From Ichthyophonus hoferi (taxonomy: Eukaryota > Opisthokonta > Ichthyosporea > Ichthyophonida > Ichthyophonidae): a stretch of 64,000 nucleotides of DNA. Positions 62,401 through 64,000 of the stretch are shown here, piece by piece. Position numbers and translations under genes: made by a program. The stretch is from NCBI GenBank assembly GCA_002751075.1, contig NAOQ01000015.1, positions 267,312 to 331,311 on the forward strand, read 5' to 3'. The notes beneath the pieces were generated by a model, which saw only the letters and a program-made list of their open reading frames with translations, had not been told where the DNA came from and ran no database searches. How positions within the stretch are numbered: position 1 is the stretch's first letter; each line of letters opens with the position of its first letter.

Positions 62401-63724
62401 ATTGGGCTATCACCATATCCCTAGAGTTATGTACATTCCTTTTTACCTTCTCTCGCTTACCAACCCACCAATACCCGTTCATCTACTATTACCGTGTATG
62501 TACCTCATGGTTGTCTATAATTATGTATCTACCAATCATCTAACACCCACTAGTTATTTTACACCTGCTTTGAATGATTGACTGTATTCAATCATATCTT
62601 TTCTTTTGCGCCATTAATAATTGAGTGAACTATAATTTGATTGGTCTATGCTATCAGCTATCGTGGGTGTATATACTGACGTGTATTTTAACTTTATAAA
62701 CTCACCCCACCACTTATAGAAGAGTATGACATTATAAAGTATTAAGGATATCCAATTAGGTCTTGGAATGTGTGACACCATGATGTATTGATTGGGTTAT
62801 ATATTATAGTATTTTATAACAATTGTTACACTAATATTTTGATCCAATAGGCAAAGTGCAATTAAAAATTATTTTTCTGGTTGCCTTATGTTTGATTGTA
62901 TGCACCTCCCAATAAGGTGCAAGTAGCAGAAATAAGGCATGTTCTTATAGGCTCGTCAATTGACGTCATTTGGTTATTGTTGATGCAATAACTATAATAC
63001 TTGGGTTAAGATTTATGAGTTTGCTTTAAATGGTCACTTTAAAATACTGCAGCATTTTGTCATATACGAGGTAATGATTGGTTGTAGAAACCAACCACAA
63101 CATGCTATTAATAAATCAATAAGCCAATCAATGATATTTATAAGCAATGACTGACTATGATTGGATACCTTGGGGACCAATAGGATGCTGAACCCACGGG
63201 AACCAAAGAAGGGGAAGACTCTGTTAATTTTAAAGCTGAGAGTCAATTCGCTGATCACATGCAAGGAAAGACTGAGGCCGTGTCGCACTTTGCATTGAGT
63301 AAAACGTAAGGGGTAGGGCTAGGTAAAGGGGGGAGAGAGGAGATGCATATCTTATATATACTTACCTTATCTATCCTCTTATATATACTTACCTTATCTA
63401 TCCTCTTATATATACTTACCTTATCTATCCTCTACTAGTTAATTAACCCTCTGTACCCTGTATCCCTAAACATTTTGGGATCTTCCACCAATCACATGAT
63501 TCCATTTTACATACACCACCTGAATTCCCTCCTATGACATGCCCACTACAACCCCTTTTTGACCATATCATGCCAATTATTCTTATCCACTCAGTGTTAA
63601 GCAACAGAGGCAATTCCTGCCAATCTACGCTGTGAGAGAGGAGTTATTGCAGATAATCCGTGACAACCAGGTAGTAGTTATAGTGGGCGAGACTGGGTCC
63701 GGCAAAACCACTCAAATGACTCAG
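53415..63724 (+). CDS. DHX38: DHX38 / Prp16 pre-mRNA splicing helicase, 5' part
   Basis: DHX38 is the DEAH-box ATPase that remodels the spliceosome after the first splicing step. Twelve coding exons fit in frame: 53,415-53,454; 54,467-55,153; 55,620-55,689; 58,081-58,139; 59,394-59,578; 59,991-60,062; 60,311-60,373; 60,981-61,092; 61,835-61,899; 62,225-62,335; 63,184-63,305; 63,595-63,724, giving 572 residues before the window ends. Landmarks matching human DHX38 are [23 protein letters not shown], a long Arg/Asp/Glu-rich stretch, [80 protein letters not shown] and Walker [10 protein letters not shown] (560-568). The DEAH box and helicase C-terminal half lie beyond 64,000. The exon 1-2 join ([13 protein letters not shown] then EEAPERL) is the least certain. 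Introns 1, 3, 4 and 7 carry satellite tracts. Confidence 0.93.
53509..53700 (+). repeat. Five-base-periodic TTATG/TTATA tract in DHX38 intron 1
   Basis: TTATG and TTATA pentamers alternate through this stretch, degenerating to the right. It produces Tyr/Ile/Leu-rich spurious frames. Confidence 0.75.
55951..56350 (+). repeat. ATATC pentanucleotide satellite in DHX38 intron 3
   Basis: About 400 bp of tandem pentamers, mainly CATAT and its variants CATAC, CATTT and CCTAT. The five-base period makes a 15-base translation period, hence the His-Ile-Ile-Ser-Tyr-type frame seen on the plus strand, which is not a gene. Confidence 0.95.
57213..57580 (+). repeat. TATAT/TATTG pentanucleotide tract in DHX38 intron 3
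   Basis: This second pentamer tract of the same intron becomes a regular ATATT repeat at about 57,470-57,535. Confidence 0.9.
57847..57968 (+). repeat. TAA/TAG trinucleotide microsatellite in DHX38 intron 3
   Basis: TAA triplets, then mixed TAA/TAG/TCA/AGA triplets, form an imperfect run 113 bp upstream of the exon 4 acceptor. Confidence 0.9.
58757..59356 (+). repeat. 15-bp minisatellite in DHX38 intron 4
   Basis: About forty units of a 15-bp repeat of the form TATAACATAATACAA or TATAACATAATACAC fill 600 bp and end 37 bp before the exon 5 acceptor. The unit is itself three pentamers. The main variation is A or C at one position near the unit junction. A 201-codon open frame on the minus strand is a by-product. 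Confidence 0.95.
60460..60850 (+). repeat. Five-base-periodic ATAAT tract in DHX38 intron 7
   Basis: An imperfect array built from ATATAATATA and AATAGAT blocks, mostly with five-base periodicity. It is more degenerate than the tracts in introns 3 and 4. Confidence 0.8.
62961..62968. promoter_or_regulatory. TGACGTCA site in DHX38 intron 10
   Basis: A perfect CRE/ATF-type palindrome within an intron. It could be an intronic enhancer element or chance. Confidence 0.35.
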
Positions 63725-63935
63725 GTAATTTATATATTTATTGTGTATGTGTGATTGGCTTATGGCTATGTTTACCCTTGATCATCCTTGGTTCGACTGT
63801 ATTAATTGGATGACTATTGTTATAAATGGCAATCATACCTTGTTCTGTTTCTTATGCTTATGTTAATATGATTGAAGAAAAGTCATCAAGGAGGGGATGA
63901 ATACATGTTGTTTATCATGCCATGACTAATAATAG

Positions 63936-63947
63936 CAATAATGATAG

Positions 63948-63991
<44 letters not shown>

Positions 63992-64000
63992 GTAATAATA
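63936..64000 (+). repeat. TAA/TAG trinucleotide microsatellite at window end
   Basis: A run of TAA triplets with occasional TAG reaches the last base of the window, inside DHX38 intron 12. Confidence 0.9.

Overview
This is a eukaryotic, AT-rich window from an animal or a very close relative of animals. It carries five spliced protein genes, all with GT-AG introns. The gene set points to a non-bilaterian animal such as a sponge or placozoan: a one-piece animal-type ATP-citrate lyase, an Ago-clade Argonaute with an RGG-rich N-terminus, a T1-type BTB protein, YIPF5 and DHX38. I cannot name the species from sequence alone.

Layout. Positions 1-23,480 look free of host genes. They hold decayed mobile DNA: a short Tc1/mariner element with both terminal inverted repeats and TA duplications (7,078-8,094), a Ty1/copia fossil (about 12,870-14,830, minus strand), at least four families of degraded dispersed repeats, several tandem duplications and one assembly gap (1,827-2,150). 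From 23,487 on the window is gene-dense: Argonaute (+, 23,487-29,922), ATP-citrate synthase ACLY (-, 37,470-30,622), a BTB/T1 - F-box - LRR protein (+, 39,365-46,261), the YIPF5/Yip1 Golgi protein (-, 52,028-47,902) and the splicing helicase DHX38/Prp16 (+, 53,415 to beyond the window end). Argonaute and ACLY are tail to tail. ACLY and the BTB gene are head to head, as are YIPF5 and DHX38; the latter pair share a 1.4 kb divergent promoter region with three perfect TGACGTCA sites.

I assembled every exon by reading splice sites by eye and checking reading frame and family similarity. ACLY (1,099 aa predicted), Argonaute (932 aa) and YIPF5 (241 aa) come out complete and near the usual family lengths. 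The genes are unrelated housekeeping or regulatory genes and do not form a pathway.

The most interesting observation is the BTB - F-box - LRR protein. One polypeptide combines a domain type that usually recruits CUL3 with one that recruits SKP1-CUL1, and the junction between them lies inside a single exon. Other points worth a second look are the dense CCAAT/ATTGG pentamers in introns and intergenic DNA, including close to splice sites; the strong phase-0 bias of introns; five-base-periodic satellites in DHX38 introns; and a spurious assembly gap inside the Argonaute gene.
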